Origin: Pelobates cultripes | Taxonomy: Eukaryota > Chordata > Amphibia > Anura > Pelobatidae | NCBI GenBank assembly: GCA_933207985.1 | Contig: OW240916.1 | Span: 78,542,364-78,606,363, forward strand | Length of the DNA: 64,000 nucleotides | Reading direction: 5' to 3' | Shown here: positions 22,998-34,439 of the stretch, in pieces | Position numbering within the stretch: the stretch's first letter is position 1 | How the letters are laid out: each line of letters opens with the position of its first letter | The notes under the pieces: model-generated | Told to the model about the DNA's origin: nothing | Database searches by the model: none | What the model saw: the letters and a program-made list of their open reading frames with translations, nothing else | Position numbers and translations under genes: made by a program

Positions 22998-24264
22998 CAG
23001 TGGCGGATCCAGAGCCTGATCTCGGGAGGGGCACTTGTAGATTATTTAAAGAAATAATCCAGACACAATAAAAACTACAGCTCAGTGTAGTGGTTATGGT
23101 GTCAATAGTGCCGGGACCCCCTCCCAGAGTAAGTAGTCAAACCGTTTAAGAACAGTTTGACAACTTACCTGAGGTCTTCTGGGAAATGGGGCAGTAGTAG
23201 GGCATAGGAGCAGTGGTGTGTGTGTGTGAGTGGTGCAGTGTGTGTGTGTGTGAGGGGGACAGTGTGTGAGCAGTGTGTGTGTGAGGGCAGCAGTGTATGT
23301 GTGGGACAGTATGTGTGTGTCACAGTTGCAGTGTGTGTGTGAGTATTGCAGTGTATGTGTGTGTATGGGGCAGCAGTGTATGGGGGCAGTGTGTGTGTAT
23401 CGGGTAGTGTATGTGTGTAGAGTGTGTGTGTATGGGGGGGCAGTGTGTGTGTATGGGGGNNNNNNNNNNNNNNNNNNNNNNNNNNNNNNNNNNNNNNNNN
23501 NNNNNNNNNNNNNNNNNNNNNNNNNNNNNNNNNNNNNNNNNNNNNNNNNNNNNNNNNNNGTGTATGGGGGCAGTATGGGGGGCAATGTGTGTATGGGGGG
23601 GCAGTATGGGTGTATGGGGGGCAGTATGGGTGTATGGGGGCAGTATGGGGGGCAATGTGTGTATGGGGGGACAGTATGGGTGTATGGGGGCAGTATGGGG
23701 GGCAATGTGTGTATGGGGGGACAGTATGGGGGGCAGTATGGGGGGGGGCAGTATGGGGATCAGTGTGTGTGTGATAAGGGTAAGGGGCTTTTTTAAAAAA
23801 TATATATTTTATTAATTTAGTTTAATATAAATAATCATTATGTCCCCCCTCCCTTCTTACCTTTACTGGGGGGAGGGGGGACATTTCCCTGGTGGTCCGG
23901 TGGGGGATTCCCTGGTGGTCCCAGTGGTGATGAGAGTGAACTCTAGCCCGCTCCCGGGCTAGAGTTCACTCTCGCGAGATTTGGAGCGTTGCCGTGGTAA
24001 CCGCGGCAACGCTCCAAATCTCGAGTGAGGAGGACCCGGAGGAGCTGCATACTGAGCTCCGGGTCCTCTCTCTCACTCCCTCCTTCCCCCGCCGGCCGCC
24101 AGCACAGTGCCTGCGGACCGGGGAGGGAGATCTCTGATCTTCCTCCCCGGTCCGCAGGCACATTGCAGGGCTAGCGCCTGCATGTGCCGGCAGGGGAGAG
24201 GGAGACCGGCGGATTTCTCGGGGGGGGCAATTGCCCCGTTGCCCCCCCCCTGGATCCGCCACTG
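22998..24264. mobile_element. Non-autonomous hAT-like element with minisatellite
   Basis: Terminal inverted repeats CAGTGGCGGATCCAG (22998-23012 and complement 24250-24264) are flanked by perfect 8-bp duplications GCGCATGC (22990-22997, 24265-24272), diagnostic of hAT-type transposition. The interior is non-coding: a GT-rich minisatellite, a 100-N gap, an AT-rich spacer, CCCTGGTGGTCCGGT, then strong hairpins (AGATTTGGAGCGTTGCCG with complement; TGCCTGCGGACCGGGG with complement). No transposase is present, so mobilisation would need an autonomous partner. Confidence 0.92.
23208..23775. repeat. GTGTGTATGGGGGCAGT minisatellite with assembly gap
   Basis: Units of about 13-30 bp around GTGTGTATGGGGGCAGTATG make up the array. 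Bases 23460-23559 are 100 Ns, a placeholder, so the true length is unknown. Protein-like frames on both strands across the array, including X runs, are repeat artefacts. Confidence 0.92.
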
Positions 24265-24744
24265 GCGCATGCTCTGTTCTGTGTCTCCCTTTTCATGCTA
24301 AGTACCTCTTCTTAAATTAAACAAACTGTATACATGAAAATAGAGCATGAGCTTCCCACTGAGAGATTCCAGAAAAGTGACAGTTCCTCATTCCTTCACC
24401 CAGTAAATCTACTAAAGCTACTGAAGTATTTGCTGGGGTGAATAATACAGTGGAAGTAATAAAAAAAAAAACATACTTACCTCTGCTGCACTTTTTGTGT
24501 TGCACCGTCCCATGAGGCATCAGGTGTGCACAGGCATTTAGTGTAGAAATGCCATATATGTGCATGTGCTGTGTGTATGAAACTGCAAGAGCTAAAGGGA
24601 CACTATAGTCACCAAAACAACTTTAGCATAATGAAGCAGTCTCACTGCTCAATTCCCTGCCATTTAGGCGTTAAATCACTTTGTTTATGCAGCACTAGTT
24701 ACACCTACTTGCATGTGACTTACACAGCCTTCCCAAACACTTCC

Positions 24745-25796
24745 TGTAGCGGATGGCATTGGGCTGTCCTCAAGAATTTGTGGTAAAAATGTATTCGTGC
24801 AATTATTCCCATGTATAACTATAAGTGTATGTAGCTTTCGTCTGCTTGTTCGGTAGTTTTCCTTCTGTTTTCATACGAATGAAACTTCCGAACCATCAGA
24901 CCACCCCAGTGAGAAGTGTGTACCTCGTTAAGCTTTCACACTCTTTAACCGCAGCTTAATTGACCGTGAAATTGCTACTTTATGTGCATCTGTGTGGTCG
25001 CCGTTCGGCATACAAACCGCGGGACGGCGGCCATCTTACACAAGAAAATCTCAGCAGTGTTTTGGTTGTCGAGTGATTGGAACTTAAATCGGACACTCAA
25101 ACACCCGAACACCGCTGAGACCTCCAGAGCTCCATAACTTACGAACGAAGGGGCCAGTCAGCCCCTCGTTCGGTAAAATAAATGTAGCGAACAAGGGAAT
25201 ACATACGAATATGAGATTAGCTGTGGATGGCAAGTATTTCTGTGTTTTAACTACCGAACGGAGACCGACCGCAGGGCCAAAACACATGGAGCCTTTTTCG
25301 GATACTACCTCGTGTGCGGCCGGTCAAATTTCACCTTGCATCTAACTCCCGAACCCCTTGTCCGATCTGGGTGAATTTTCAATATATGTGGTTCACCCAG
25401 ATCTGGGCTACACGGGGGTACCCAGTATATCAGTCTATCTGCCTGTTTTGGGGTATATCCAGAAATCGGGGAAAACTACAGTATGTTTAATGGGATTATG
25501 TGTCACACTGAGGGAAGGAGATGTGTGGGAGGTAACTGTTACACTATTGGCCACTGTAATAATTACTGTGAATCCCTCCCTTGCATGGGAGAAAGCTTTA
25601 AAAGAAGGTTGTGTGATTAAAAGTTCAGTTCTGCTCCTGATGCTGTATGTCGTCCAGTCATTGGGATCTGTATGGGGATATTCGTGGATTACCTTGCTTG
25701 CTGTGATTATTATTCTATGGTATTTTATTACTTGTTCCTTAGCCTCACTGGTATATTTAATGGAGTTAACCTGTGAAAGACCAGCTCTCAGCTACA
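24745..25796 (+). mobile_element. Solo LTR, TGTAGCGG...CTACA family
   Basis: The 1052-bp insert starts TGTAGCGGATGG and ends CTCAGCTACA, with perfect 5-bp duplications CTTCC at 24740-24744 and 25797-25801. CTTTAAAAG and ATTAAAAG lie near the 3' third, fitting promoter and poly-A signals on the plus strand. The 5' part has many CGAAC or GTTCG words. It closely matches the LTR at 35503-36551. The 248-residue frame over 25358-26104 runs out of the LTR and is not a gene. Confidence 0.9.
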
Positions 25797-26304
25797 CTTC
25801 CTTTAACCTCTTCCCGACCGCAGACGGAAATTTTCCGTCATCCATGTCCTTCAGTTATGGACCGTTGCCGAAAAATTTCCGGCATTTACTAAAGTTAACC
25901 CCAGTTCGCCGCGATCACGGTGATCTCGGGGTTAACGGTGCTCCGGTCTGCCTCTGTATTAGAGGCAGACCGGGAGCACCCGATCGGGCTGCCCCAGCAC
26001 CGGTGCTCGCTCTGACAGGCTGTCAGAGAGAGCACATGTGCTCAGTATACTCACCTTCCGCCTCCCTGCACTTCCGGGTTCTGTGTGAAGTGCAGGGAGA
26101 TTGATCAGTGGTGCTGATCTTCTCCCCTGTAAAAAAATAAAATAAAAAAATAAAAAGTTAAATCCCACCCCCCCCCCTTTCCCCTGCTTTAATAAAATTA
26201 ACCCCTTCCCTGTCAATTGATCACTGACTACAGTGATCAATTGGCAGGGTATACATTTTAATGTCATCTGATTTTTTTTTTTTTAACATTTTTAAACATT
26301 TTTA

Positions 26305-26720
26305 AACTTTATTACTAAAACATTTTTTAAAAACTTTTTTTTACCTTTTTAAAGCTTATTTTAAAACTTTTTTTAACGTTAACCCCACTTTAGCCTAACA
26401 CCAAATTCCCCAATTCCCCACTAACTTCCACCCATCCCAGCTAGCTAAATATATAATTTTTAAATATTTAAATTAATTAATAAAATTAATTTAACCCCTG
26501 AGGGTTAAAAAAAAAAATAACCCTCAGGGGTTAAATTAATTTTATTAATAATTTAAATATTTAAAAATTATATATTTAGCTAGCTGGGATGGGTGGAAGT
26601 TAGTGGGGAATTGGGGAATTTGGTGTTAGGCTAAAGTGGGGTTAACGTTAAAAAAAGTTTTAAAATAAGCTTTAAAAAGGTAAAAAAAAGTTTTTAAAAA
26701 ATGTTTTAGTAACGTTTAAG
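26305..26720. repeat. Near-perfect ~400-bp palindrome
   Basis: Arms of about 200 bp fold around a ten-A loop (26508-26517). Inner bases ACCCCTGAGGGTTA pair with TAACCCTCAGGGGT; outer bases ACTAAAACAT (26314) pair with ATGTTTTAGT (26701-26710). The arms differ by about one indel by eye. The sequence is very AT-rich outside the core block of AACCCCACTTTAGCC. Confidence 0.9.
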
Positions 26721-26732
26721 TAAAAAAAAAAA

Positions 26733-28205
26733 ATACTCTAAAATGGGACATGGACACAGAGTAAAAATTCAAAGTTTGAAAAAGACTGTAATGGCTGTGT
26801 CTCAAATGTGCCCCTTCAATGTCCACATATACCTGGCAAAGGTACATACGGGGGTATGCGCAAACTCGCTTTGTGTGTCAAAAAAGCAGAAAAAATGCTT
26901 ATTACCACTACACTTGGTACAAGCTAGCAGAAAAATTATCCCACACTAACGTTCAAAATAGGCATTTTGAAATACCCTGGGATGTCTTCTTTAAGAAATG
27001 GTATGGCTTTATGGGCTATTTGGATTATATAGCCTGGTAAAATACTCTAAAATGGGACATGGGCACAGTGTAAACATGTAAAGCTTGAAAAGAACTGGAA
27101 TGGCTGTGTCCCAAATGTGCCCCTCCGATGTCCACAAATACCAGGCAAAGGTACATATGGGGGTATTGCTGTACTCAGCCGACATAGCTGAGCAACATAT
27201 GAAGTATTATACAGTCGTAGCACACATACGATTTGCAAAATATACTGTGCAAACTCACTTTGTGTGTCAAAAAGGCAAAAAAAACGCTTATTACCACTAC
27301 ACTTGGTACCCTCCAGCGGAAAAATTATCCCACGCTAACGTTCAAAATATGCCTTTTGAAATACCCTGGGATGTGTTCTTTAAGAAATGGTATGCCTTTA
27401 TGGTGTAGTTGTAATATGTAGCCTGCTCAAGTGCTCCAAAGTGGGACAAGGATGAATCAAAACCCTCCATAAAAATTCACACTTAAAAACCTTAACTTGT
27501 CACGTCTCTTTTACAGCAGTGTAACTTCTCAAAATAGTGTCTAGGTCATACATTGGGCATATTGTTTTACTCAGAAGACTTAGCTGAGCATAATTTGGGG
27601 GGTTTGAACTTAGTGGCACTTATGAAATATACAAAATGCCCAGCAAAAATGTAATCCATATGTAAAAAAATGCCCCAAATTATTTTTTACCACATACTTT
27701 GGCATATATTGGTGAAAAAATGGGGGCATGTTAAGGCACAATATGCACCATATGAGATACCATGGAGTGTCTACTTTTATAAATGGTAGGCCTTTGTGTT
27801 TTTTTTTTTTTTGGAACAGTCAAACTGCTATAATACCCCAAATTGAAGCATAGGCCCATTAAATCCGCCTCTCAAAATTCTACTGTAAATGTTGAAACGG
27901 ACAGGTCTCCTATATGGCACTGTAGCTTCACGAAATAGTGCCAAAGACATACAATGGGGGTATCGTTGTACTCAGCAGAGGTAACTGAACACAAAATAAA
28001 ACTTTGTACAGGAATAGCACACACCAACTTTACAAAATACACATGAGAAGTTCTTTGTTATAAGTTTGTGTGCCAAAAACCCCAAAAAACAAAATTTTAC
28101 TCCAATAGTTAGCAGAGGTTGGCGGTGAAATGGCTACGTAAAAAGGGTCAAAACGACCTTAGGACAATAGCCTGTGATGTCTACTTTATATAAATATATA
28201 CTTTT
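26733..28205 (+). repeat. Diverged tandem blocks inside the TTAA element
   Basis: AAATACTCTAAAATGGGACA starts blocks at 26732 and 27041. Both carry CCAAATGTGCCCCT or a close variant, GGCAAAGGTACATA, and GAAATACCCTGGGATGT. More decayed relatives follow at about 27420-27790 and 27800-28205. The second block has an extra ~60 bp. The blocks are non-coding. Confidence 0.75.
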
Positions 28206-28499
28206 GTGTGGTAATTTTGTTTTCTTTTATGGCTATTAAGTTTACAAGACAAACATAGTTTATTTTACTCCTTTGTGACCTGTAACTACCAAAAAAACTT
28301 AAAATCCCAGACACATTATATATTATTATATATATATATTATATATATGTAAATCAGAACAACTAAATAAATGTATTTTTAATTACTTTCTTTAACCTGC
28401 ACTAATTAGGCACACATTATTATTGCAAAAACTGTACAAAAAACACAAATGTTTTTTTTGTGTGCATTTTTCTGTATTTTTTTTTAATAATAAATAAGC

Positions 28500-28500
<1 letters not shown>

Positions 28501-28544
<44 letters not shown>

Positions 28545-28586
28545 CATACATACATACATACATACATACATACATACATACATACT
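28501..28586. repeat. TA then CATA microsatellite
   Basis: A pure TA run of about 40 bp passes into roughly ten CATA units. Confidence 0.95.
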
Positions 28587-29258
28587 ACATCAAATTAAAG
28601 CCCTTTCTGTCCTTTAAAAAACAAAAAAACAGTATATAATATGTGTCGGTGCAATAAACGAGAGAGATGCAAATTGCAGTTGAACACATTCAGCAAGAGT
28701 ATGCAAAAATTGCTTGTGTCATTAAGCGTAAGACAATCTTATGAAGCTGTGTCCTTAAGGGGTTAAAGAGTCATCTAATGTTTACACTTCCTTTATTGCA
28801 AATTCTTTTTAATTCAGAATTTCTTATCTTCTGTTCTGTTAATACATTGCTAGACCCTGCAGGAGCCTTCTGTATGTAATTAAAGTTTAATTTACAGAGC
28901 ATGAGCAAGACTTTTAAAGTAAGTTACATCTAAATGGAAATGAAACCATTTTGTTTTCATGCAGGCTGTGTCAGTCACAGCCAGGGGAGGTGTGGCTAGG
29001 GCTTCATGACAGAAAAAAAAGTGATTTAACTCCTTAATGGCAGTGAATAGAGCAGTGAGGCATGATCTACACACTAAACTGCTTCATTAAGCTAAAGTAG
29101 TTTTAATGACTATAGTGTCCCTTTAACTATTTGACACACCTTGCTTGGCCTTAGCCAGCAAAGTATGTAAATAAATATATAAAGGAAGAAAACAAAATTG
29201 AATTTGTATTTAGCTATTAGGTTTTACTAAAATTAACAAAGTGAATAATAGCAGTTTC

Positions 29259-29342
29259 TCTGGACTAAGGATAATAGGGACACTGTACCCAGACCACTTC
29301 AATGAGCTGAAGTTGTCTGGGTGCCTTACAGTGTCTCTTTAA
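29259..29342 (-). mobile_element. TTAA MITE terminal fragment
   Basis: On the minus strand it starts TTAAAGAGACACTGTAAGGC, followed by a hairpin (CAGACAACTTCAGCTCATTG and complement). It matches the end of the 61851 element. Confidence 0.6.
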
Positions 29343-30298
29343 GCCCTAAATATTTCGGATTATTCCACTTTAACCCTATTGGTCCATGTGTCTAGAGTTT
29401 TTTCCTCCAAAGCTAATCTGTGACAACCTCTAACTGGTTAGTTGACAGGGTGCCAAATACCCTCAATCCTTCTGCTCAGGTTTGTCAAATTTGGGTTAAT
29501 TTTCTTAAAATCACAATTTTCCCATTTGGCCAGTAGGCAAATTTTAAATACAATACTCTTATTTCTGTAGGTTAGATAGAGTATATGTCAGAGGCTTGTG
29601 TTTATTGTCCTAGTAAGATTATATCGGGTTAATTCAAGTGTCAGATGTAAATTGAGAGCTTTATGTTCCCAGGTTATTCTGTCAATTTACCCTCAGGGTT
29701 AAAATTTGTCTGTCTGACCCTCCCCATAACTCCTTCCATCGAACTATGTAACATCTCTAGAACTCCTTGTACATTCAGATGCGCTTGATTAGCTGTTCAA
29801 CATTTGGCATTTTTAATAGAGAGCACTAGTATGTTCCTTTGTATATACTATTCCTGTAGCCAACACAAGCCCCACCCTTAGGGAAATCTGTAGAACAGAG
29901 CGTGCAGAAAAACATGTTCAATGCTCACAGCTTTGAACACATTCTCTGCAGAGTACATGAAACTGAAACAATCTGGCTTTAAACAAAATGCAGTAAATAT
30001 TTCCCTCTTGAAAACACTTAATTCATTACAGTTTTCATAATAGTGGCACAAGAAGTGGGTCTTATCCTACAATATGTAAAGATGAATAGGCACCACATTT
30101 TGCATTTATGTGTAGATCAACTCTCTCTCTTTCTCTCTCTCCCTCCTGCTCTGTACAAGTTGAGTAAGCACTGGCAATGTATGACAGACTTTTCGAGCTA
30201 AATAGTATTTTTTTTTTTTTTTTACATTTTGACAAAATACTGTTATTGATGTAAAACACTCCAATGAACAGTGAAAAGAAGTCACAGTGTGGGCCCTG
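29343..30298. other. Unassigned DNA
   Basis: I recognise no gene. A dispersed-repeat word shared with 15.89 kb lies near 30240-30275, and short poly-T and CT tracts are present. Confidence 0.35.
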
Positions 30299-30383
30299 TT
30301 ATGCTGTCCCGCCTTTGTCCCATGCTGTCCCGCTTTTGTCCCATGGTGTCCTGTCTTCGTCCCATGGTGTCCTGCCTTTGTGG
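30299..30383. repeat. Four copies of a 21-bp repeat
   Basis: ATGCTGTCCCGCCTTTGTCCC and three variants stand head to tail. The unit is a multiple of three, so one minus-strand frame reads as a heptapeptide repeat (GTKAGQH-like), but there is no gene context for it. Confidence 0.9.
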
Positions 30384-30649
30384 ACACCAGGGAACCATTC
30401 CCAGCATTCATAGTATGAGTGCCTTGTAAGACGTGTCATAATATGAGCTTGCACTTTTATTAGAGCACTAGGACCCCGCAGAGAGCACTGATACAGTACT
30501 TCCTGCAGGGTCAACCATCAGTGTATTCAGTATTCACACCAGGCTGACGTGCAATTAGCTCAGGAAAGCCCACCACCTTTCTGGACTGAGATAGTGACAC
30601 GATCGCATCACTGGCCCCGCCCCCTTTAACTCCCCAGATTCTCAGGACA

Positions 30650-33050
30650 CCGGAGTTGGGAGGGATGGACTGTGAACCTCAGGACGACGGCTCAGATGGT
30701 GCCGCGCCTAACCTGCTGTCTGCTACGGCAGGTTGGCAAAAAAGATTACGCCGCAACTCACAGTGGATGGCAGGGCGGAACAGGCTCCTTTCACAGCAGG
30801 CTCCAAAGGCTCACGGAGTGCTGCTAGGGCAGATTTGTTGCTGACTGCTGGGGGTCCTGCACCGGGTGAGTCGGGCCCCAGTTGTATATTGCCATCACTT
30901 ATGGGAAAAGGGGGGACTGGGGTAGGTGGCCACTCATGGCTTGGAAGCAGCTCAGGGGGAGTTAGGATTCCACGGTGCACTACAGAGAGGCCTATTATGG
31001 CTGACCATGTACAGGTGGGCAGATCGTCCTGCTCCCAGCACTGTGACGCCAGATCCTCTAGCGTGCTTTCCCAAGAGGAGGCTGGCAGGCATGTGGAGCG
31101 CAGTTCTTGTAGCGGCCGGCGTTCTTGACACAGGTCAACAGGCAGAATGCGCAGCAGTGACAGATGTTCCTTAGGGGAGCGGTCAGGGAGAGTGCAGCCG
31201 TCCTCGTCAGCTAATTTGCCACTAGATAGGGGGAGTGATTCCAGGTCAGAAAGCGGGAGCTCCCATGACTGGAGGCACACGGGCAAGTTAGCAGTTTATG
31301 ACAGCAAAAGGGCCAGAACGACAGACGAGGCTCGGGTATATTAAGGGGTCCTCACTGGATAGACACCCTACCCATGTCTTCATCTCCTTGCGGGTCGCTG
31401 GTGCGTCCTTTCACGGACCAGGCACGAGTCCAGGAAACGGGTCAAGAAATGGTGGCGTTGACTCCTGGGTCCCTGGACTGCAGAGTTAGCTGCAACCCCA
31501 CAAACGTTACCGGCCTGGTGTTCGGCTGGTGAGTCCTCTTCTGTTCATTGTTCTGATGATCTATTACAGGATATCAAGACTTTTCTAAATAATTGGAGTG
31601 CTGGGCAGGATCAGCCAGGGAATTTTGGGCAAGTTTGGGAGCCAAGTTCGGGGGGGGGGGGGTTTCAGGTGCAGGGGCTCCGCGGTTGCCGCAGTTAGTA
31701 GTGGGTGAGTCGGATGTCACGGCTGTGGCGTCGACATCAGTGGGTACAGACATCAGTGATGAACGAGTCGAACTGGGGGGTAGCATCCCGCACGCAGCGC
31801 GGCAAAATGTACATGTATTGGTTGTCACTTAAAACATGAATTAAAAGAGAAAATCTGTAAAGGTGAGTTTCTGAAGACCTATGCGCTTCTCCGATTGGAG
31901 GAATACATTGATTTAAAGGAAGAAGATATAAAGGACGCAAAGAAGGAGGAAGAAGAAAAAGACGGAAATATCGTAAGATACCAAAGTCGTTTGGTAATTG
32001 GTTGCGGGCATTCTGCATTTGTGAGGATTATAGTATGATCCAGCACGTAGAATTGTGTAACACATAGGACTGATAGGTAACGTATACCGGACCTTAGAAT
32101 GGCCGGACTAACGTACAAAAAAATACTCAGGAATAGCCGAGGTCAGAAAGACAGAAAGAGACACAACGATAAGGAAAAGCCAGAAGTCAGGGATGCCAGA
32201 AAACAGGGAAGTCAAAAACAATGCCAAAGTCAAATAACCAGAATTACCAGAATCAATAATGTGCTCTCGGACAACCACAAGGGAAACCACGACAGGGCAT
32301 TGAGCAGGATGAGAACTGGGCCTAAATACCCCTCTTCTGGATCTGATAGGCTGTAATCGGCCTTTGACCCCAAAGGCAGTTATCAGGTTCCCATTTGCAT
32401 AATTGCTTCTCAGCACAAACCCGCCTGTGGATTTGATTGCTGCTCGGCACAATTTTTCCTGTCAGGACAGTAATGTTGTTTCGGCACAACTTTTCCTGTC
32501 AAAACAGTAAATTCCATTAATCACATTTTTATAAGCGGATGAATACGTGACAGCATTTTAGCCAGTGTATTGTGTGAAAAATATCCGGAGCGGTGCTCTC
32601 CACTTTTTTTGTTATTTGGATGGTATATGGGAGACATATAGGAGGTGTAGGGGTTTAGCTTGGTGAACAATTTCGTCAGCGTCTCTCAGCTAACCCAGGT
32701 ATGCCGTAGGACCAAATGGACCTGCCTCTATGGATCAAGCTCATGATGGCGCAAAAATCAGTTTCACCCTTTCTGCCTGGGGCCGGCGCGGGCTCTGCCT
32801 CCACCTCGTCGGCCATGCACAAGAAAAGTTTTCTGTTGGTTATTCAGTGAGAGGCGATGTAAGCGGGGGTCAACTTGTAGATTTAAGCATGAGTGTTCCG
32901 GCTGCTGAGGGGCACACGCCCTCAACAATTGTTTCAAACGTGGGAAGTCACCGACAGGTGGTGGGGGTAATATCGCGTCACCATCTACTTCAACTGGGAT
33001 CAACGCCGGTGAGGGTAAGTGCGATGCTGCCTTGGCTAAACCACTAACTT
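30650..33050 (+). pseudogene. DIRS Gag-like ORF1 relic
   Basis: Evidence is strongest at the 3' end: about 32664-32765 reads EQFRQRLSANPGM, a stop, then DQMDLPLWIKLM, which resembles the conserved C-terminal part of DIRS Gag. A charged segment (YALLRLEEYIDLKEED) lies at about 31880-31935, just before the nested LTR. The GC-rich 30650-31550 stretch is probably the low-complexity N-terminal part, but I cannot trace a continuous frame there. The 187-residue minus-strand frame at 30723-31286 is antisense to this region and has no recognisable motif. Confidence 0.55.
32020..32552 (-). mobile_element. Solo LTR of the chromovirus family
   Basis: A reverse-complement match along its length to the LTR of the 16.3-22.4 kb element, more diverged than that element's two LTRs are from each other. 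It runs TGTGAGG to CGTGACA with perfect 5-bp duplications GCATT at 32015-32019 and 32553-32557. It lies within the DIRS Gag relic. The block GACAGGAAAAGTTGTGCC is duplicated at shorter spacing than in the full element. Confidence 0.92.
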
Positions 33051-33054
33051 AACC

Positions 33055-34432
33055 AGACAGATGCGGCGCTACTGAGGGAAAGTTTTACGCACATCATTCC
33101 GTTTCGGGATAGGGTTCTGGAGCGCCGTTTCCATAATTTAAGATCGGTTGAGGAATTTCCGGATGTATTAAGGGTTAAACTAGGTAAAGAGGTCCAATTG
33201 GGCAGGATGGCTTGGCCCTTCAAACCCCCCCCCCCCCCATACCTGATCTTTGTGCCAAAAAAGGAGCCAGGGAAGTACCGTCTTATACATCATCTTTCGT
33301 ACCCGTGGCCTTATGCACGGTGTCCTACACATCATTAGACAATGCTGTTGAGTTGGTTAGGCACATGGGGCATTGATGGCTAAAGCTGGCGTGGAATCAG
33401 CTTTTCGTCTGTAACCAATTCATCCCGATTGTCACCATCCTCTTGGCTGTTTGAGGGTAAGTACTTTGAGGGTAAGTACTTTGTGGACATTTGTTTGCAC
33501 ATAGGATGCTCCATCTCATGTGCTTATTTTAAAAAATGTAGAACTTTCCTGGAATGGGTGGTCAAGGCAAAATCTGGTAAGAAGTTCATGGTTCATTATC
33601 TGGATGATTTCTTGTGTTTTGGTCCCTCCGGTTCAGTTGCCTGTCGTGTAGGGTTTCGAATGCTGTAATGGGTTGCCCATGTTTTTGGAGTCCCTTTGGC
33701 GGCTGACAAAATGGTGGGAACGACCACTTGTCTCAGTTTTTTGGGTCTTGAAATTGATTTGGTAGCAGGGGAATGTCGTGTACCGGAGTAGAAGTTGGTG
33801 GCGCTACGTCAGGCCATTCAGGAGGCGCGTAAATTGATGCTGAGAACACTGCAATCCTTGCTCAGTCATCTTAATTTTGCATATTGAATTGTACCGGTGG
33901 GGAGGATTTTTAATAGGTTTTTGGCAAAGGCAACGGGAGGGATCAGTTCTCCTCATCATTTTATCTGAGTTATGGTCCAAAAGAAGGAGGATTTGGAAGT
34001 TTTGGGGATTTTCCTTCGGAATTTAATGGGCGGGTCTTTTTTCGGGATGCAACGGTCCACTTTCCGGAATTGGAACGTTTTACGGATGCTTCAGGGTGTG
34101 TGGGTTTCGGGGCATATTTCGCAGGACAATGGTGTGCGGAACCGTGGCCCGAAGGTTCCATCATTCGCAATCTTGCATTCTTGGAACTTTTTCCCTTAGT
34201 AGTTGCTTTGGCTTTGTGGGGACCCATATTGAGGGATAAGAAAGTTATCTTCTTCACGGATAACATGTAAGTGGTGTCAGCGGTTAAGCTGTTATCTGCC
34301 TCTTCTATTCCAGTAATTCACTTGTTGTGACATTTTGTGTTATTTTGCATGCAATTTAACATTGGGTTTTCGGGCGCGTCATGTGCCTGGGATCTTGAAT
34401 ATCATTGCTGATGCACTGTCTCATTTACAGTA
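33055..34432 (+). pseudogene. DIRS reverse transcriptase and RNase H relic
   Basis: The segment opens with DAALLRESFTH and continues in several frames through VKLGKEVQLGRMAWPF and FVPKKEPGKYRLIHHLSYP. The RT active site YLDDFLCFG is at about 33597-33623. FLGLEIDLVAGECR follows. RNase H shows FTDASGCVGFGA near 34080 and ADALSHL near 34410. Stops and frameshifts are frequent, and a poly-C run interrupts near 33226. A 15-bp in-frame tandem duplication (encoding EGKYF twice) lies at about 33452-33481. These enzymes would copy the element RNA; this copy cannot. Confidence 0.85.
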
Positions 34433-34439
34433 GTAGACT

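Larger units (their letters stand above)
25803..28766. mobile_element. 3-kb TTAACCCCTTAAGG-family element
   Basis: TTAA (25803-25806) with TTAACCTCTTCCCGACC on the left and GTCCTTAAGGGGTTAA on the right, in a TTAA target. No transposase frame is seen. It holds hairpins (for example TCCGGTCTGCCTCTG with complement, about 25942-25976), a roughly 400-bp palindrome at 26305-26720, diverged blocks of 300-400 bp (about 26733-28205), and TA/CATA microsatellites. Shorter relatives are at 12688, 40621 and 48560. Superfamily (piggyBac or Kolobok) is an inference from the TTAA target. Confidence 0.75.
24592..29126. mobile_element. T2-like MITE expanded by two nested insertions
   Basis: The left end CTAAAGGGACACTATAGTC (24592) and right end GACTATAGTGTCCCTTTAA (29126) are inverted matches. 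Host MITE sequence occupies 24592-24744 and 28767-29126. The gap is filled by a solo LTR (24745-25796) and a TTAACCCC-family element (25803-28766). The remaining MITE of about 0.5 kb is non-coding. A related 5' portion lies at 47008-47400. Confidence 0.8.

Noticed and set aside
23094..23815. Long frames on both strands over the minisatellite
   Set aside because: Pure repeat translation, interrupted by Ns; frames exist in several phases at once.
25358..26104. 248-residue plus-strand open frame
   Set aside because: It runs from a solo LTR across its boundary into another transposon, so it cannot be one gene.
30723..31286. 187-residue minus-strand open frame
   Set aside because: It lies antisense to the GC-rich DIRS ORF1 region and has no recognisable domain.
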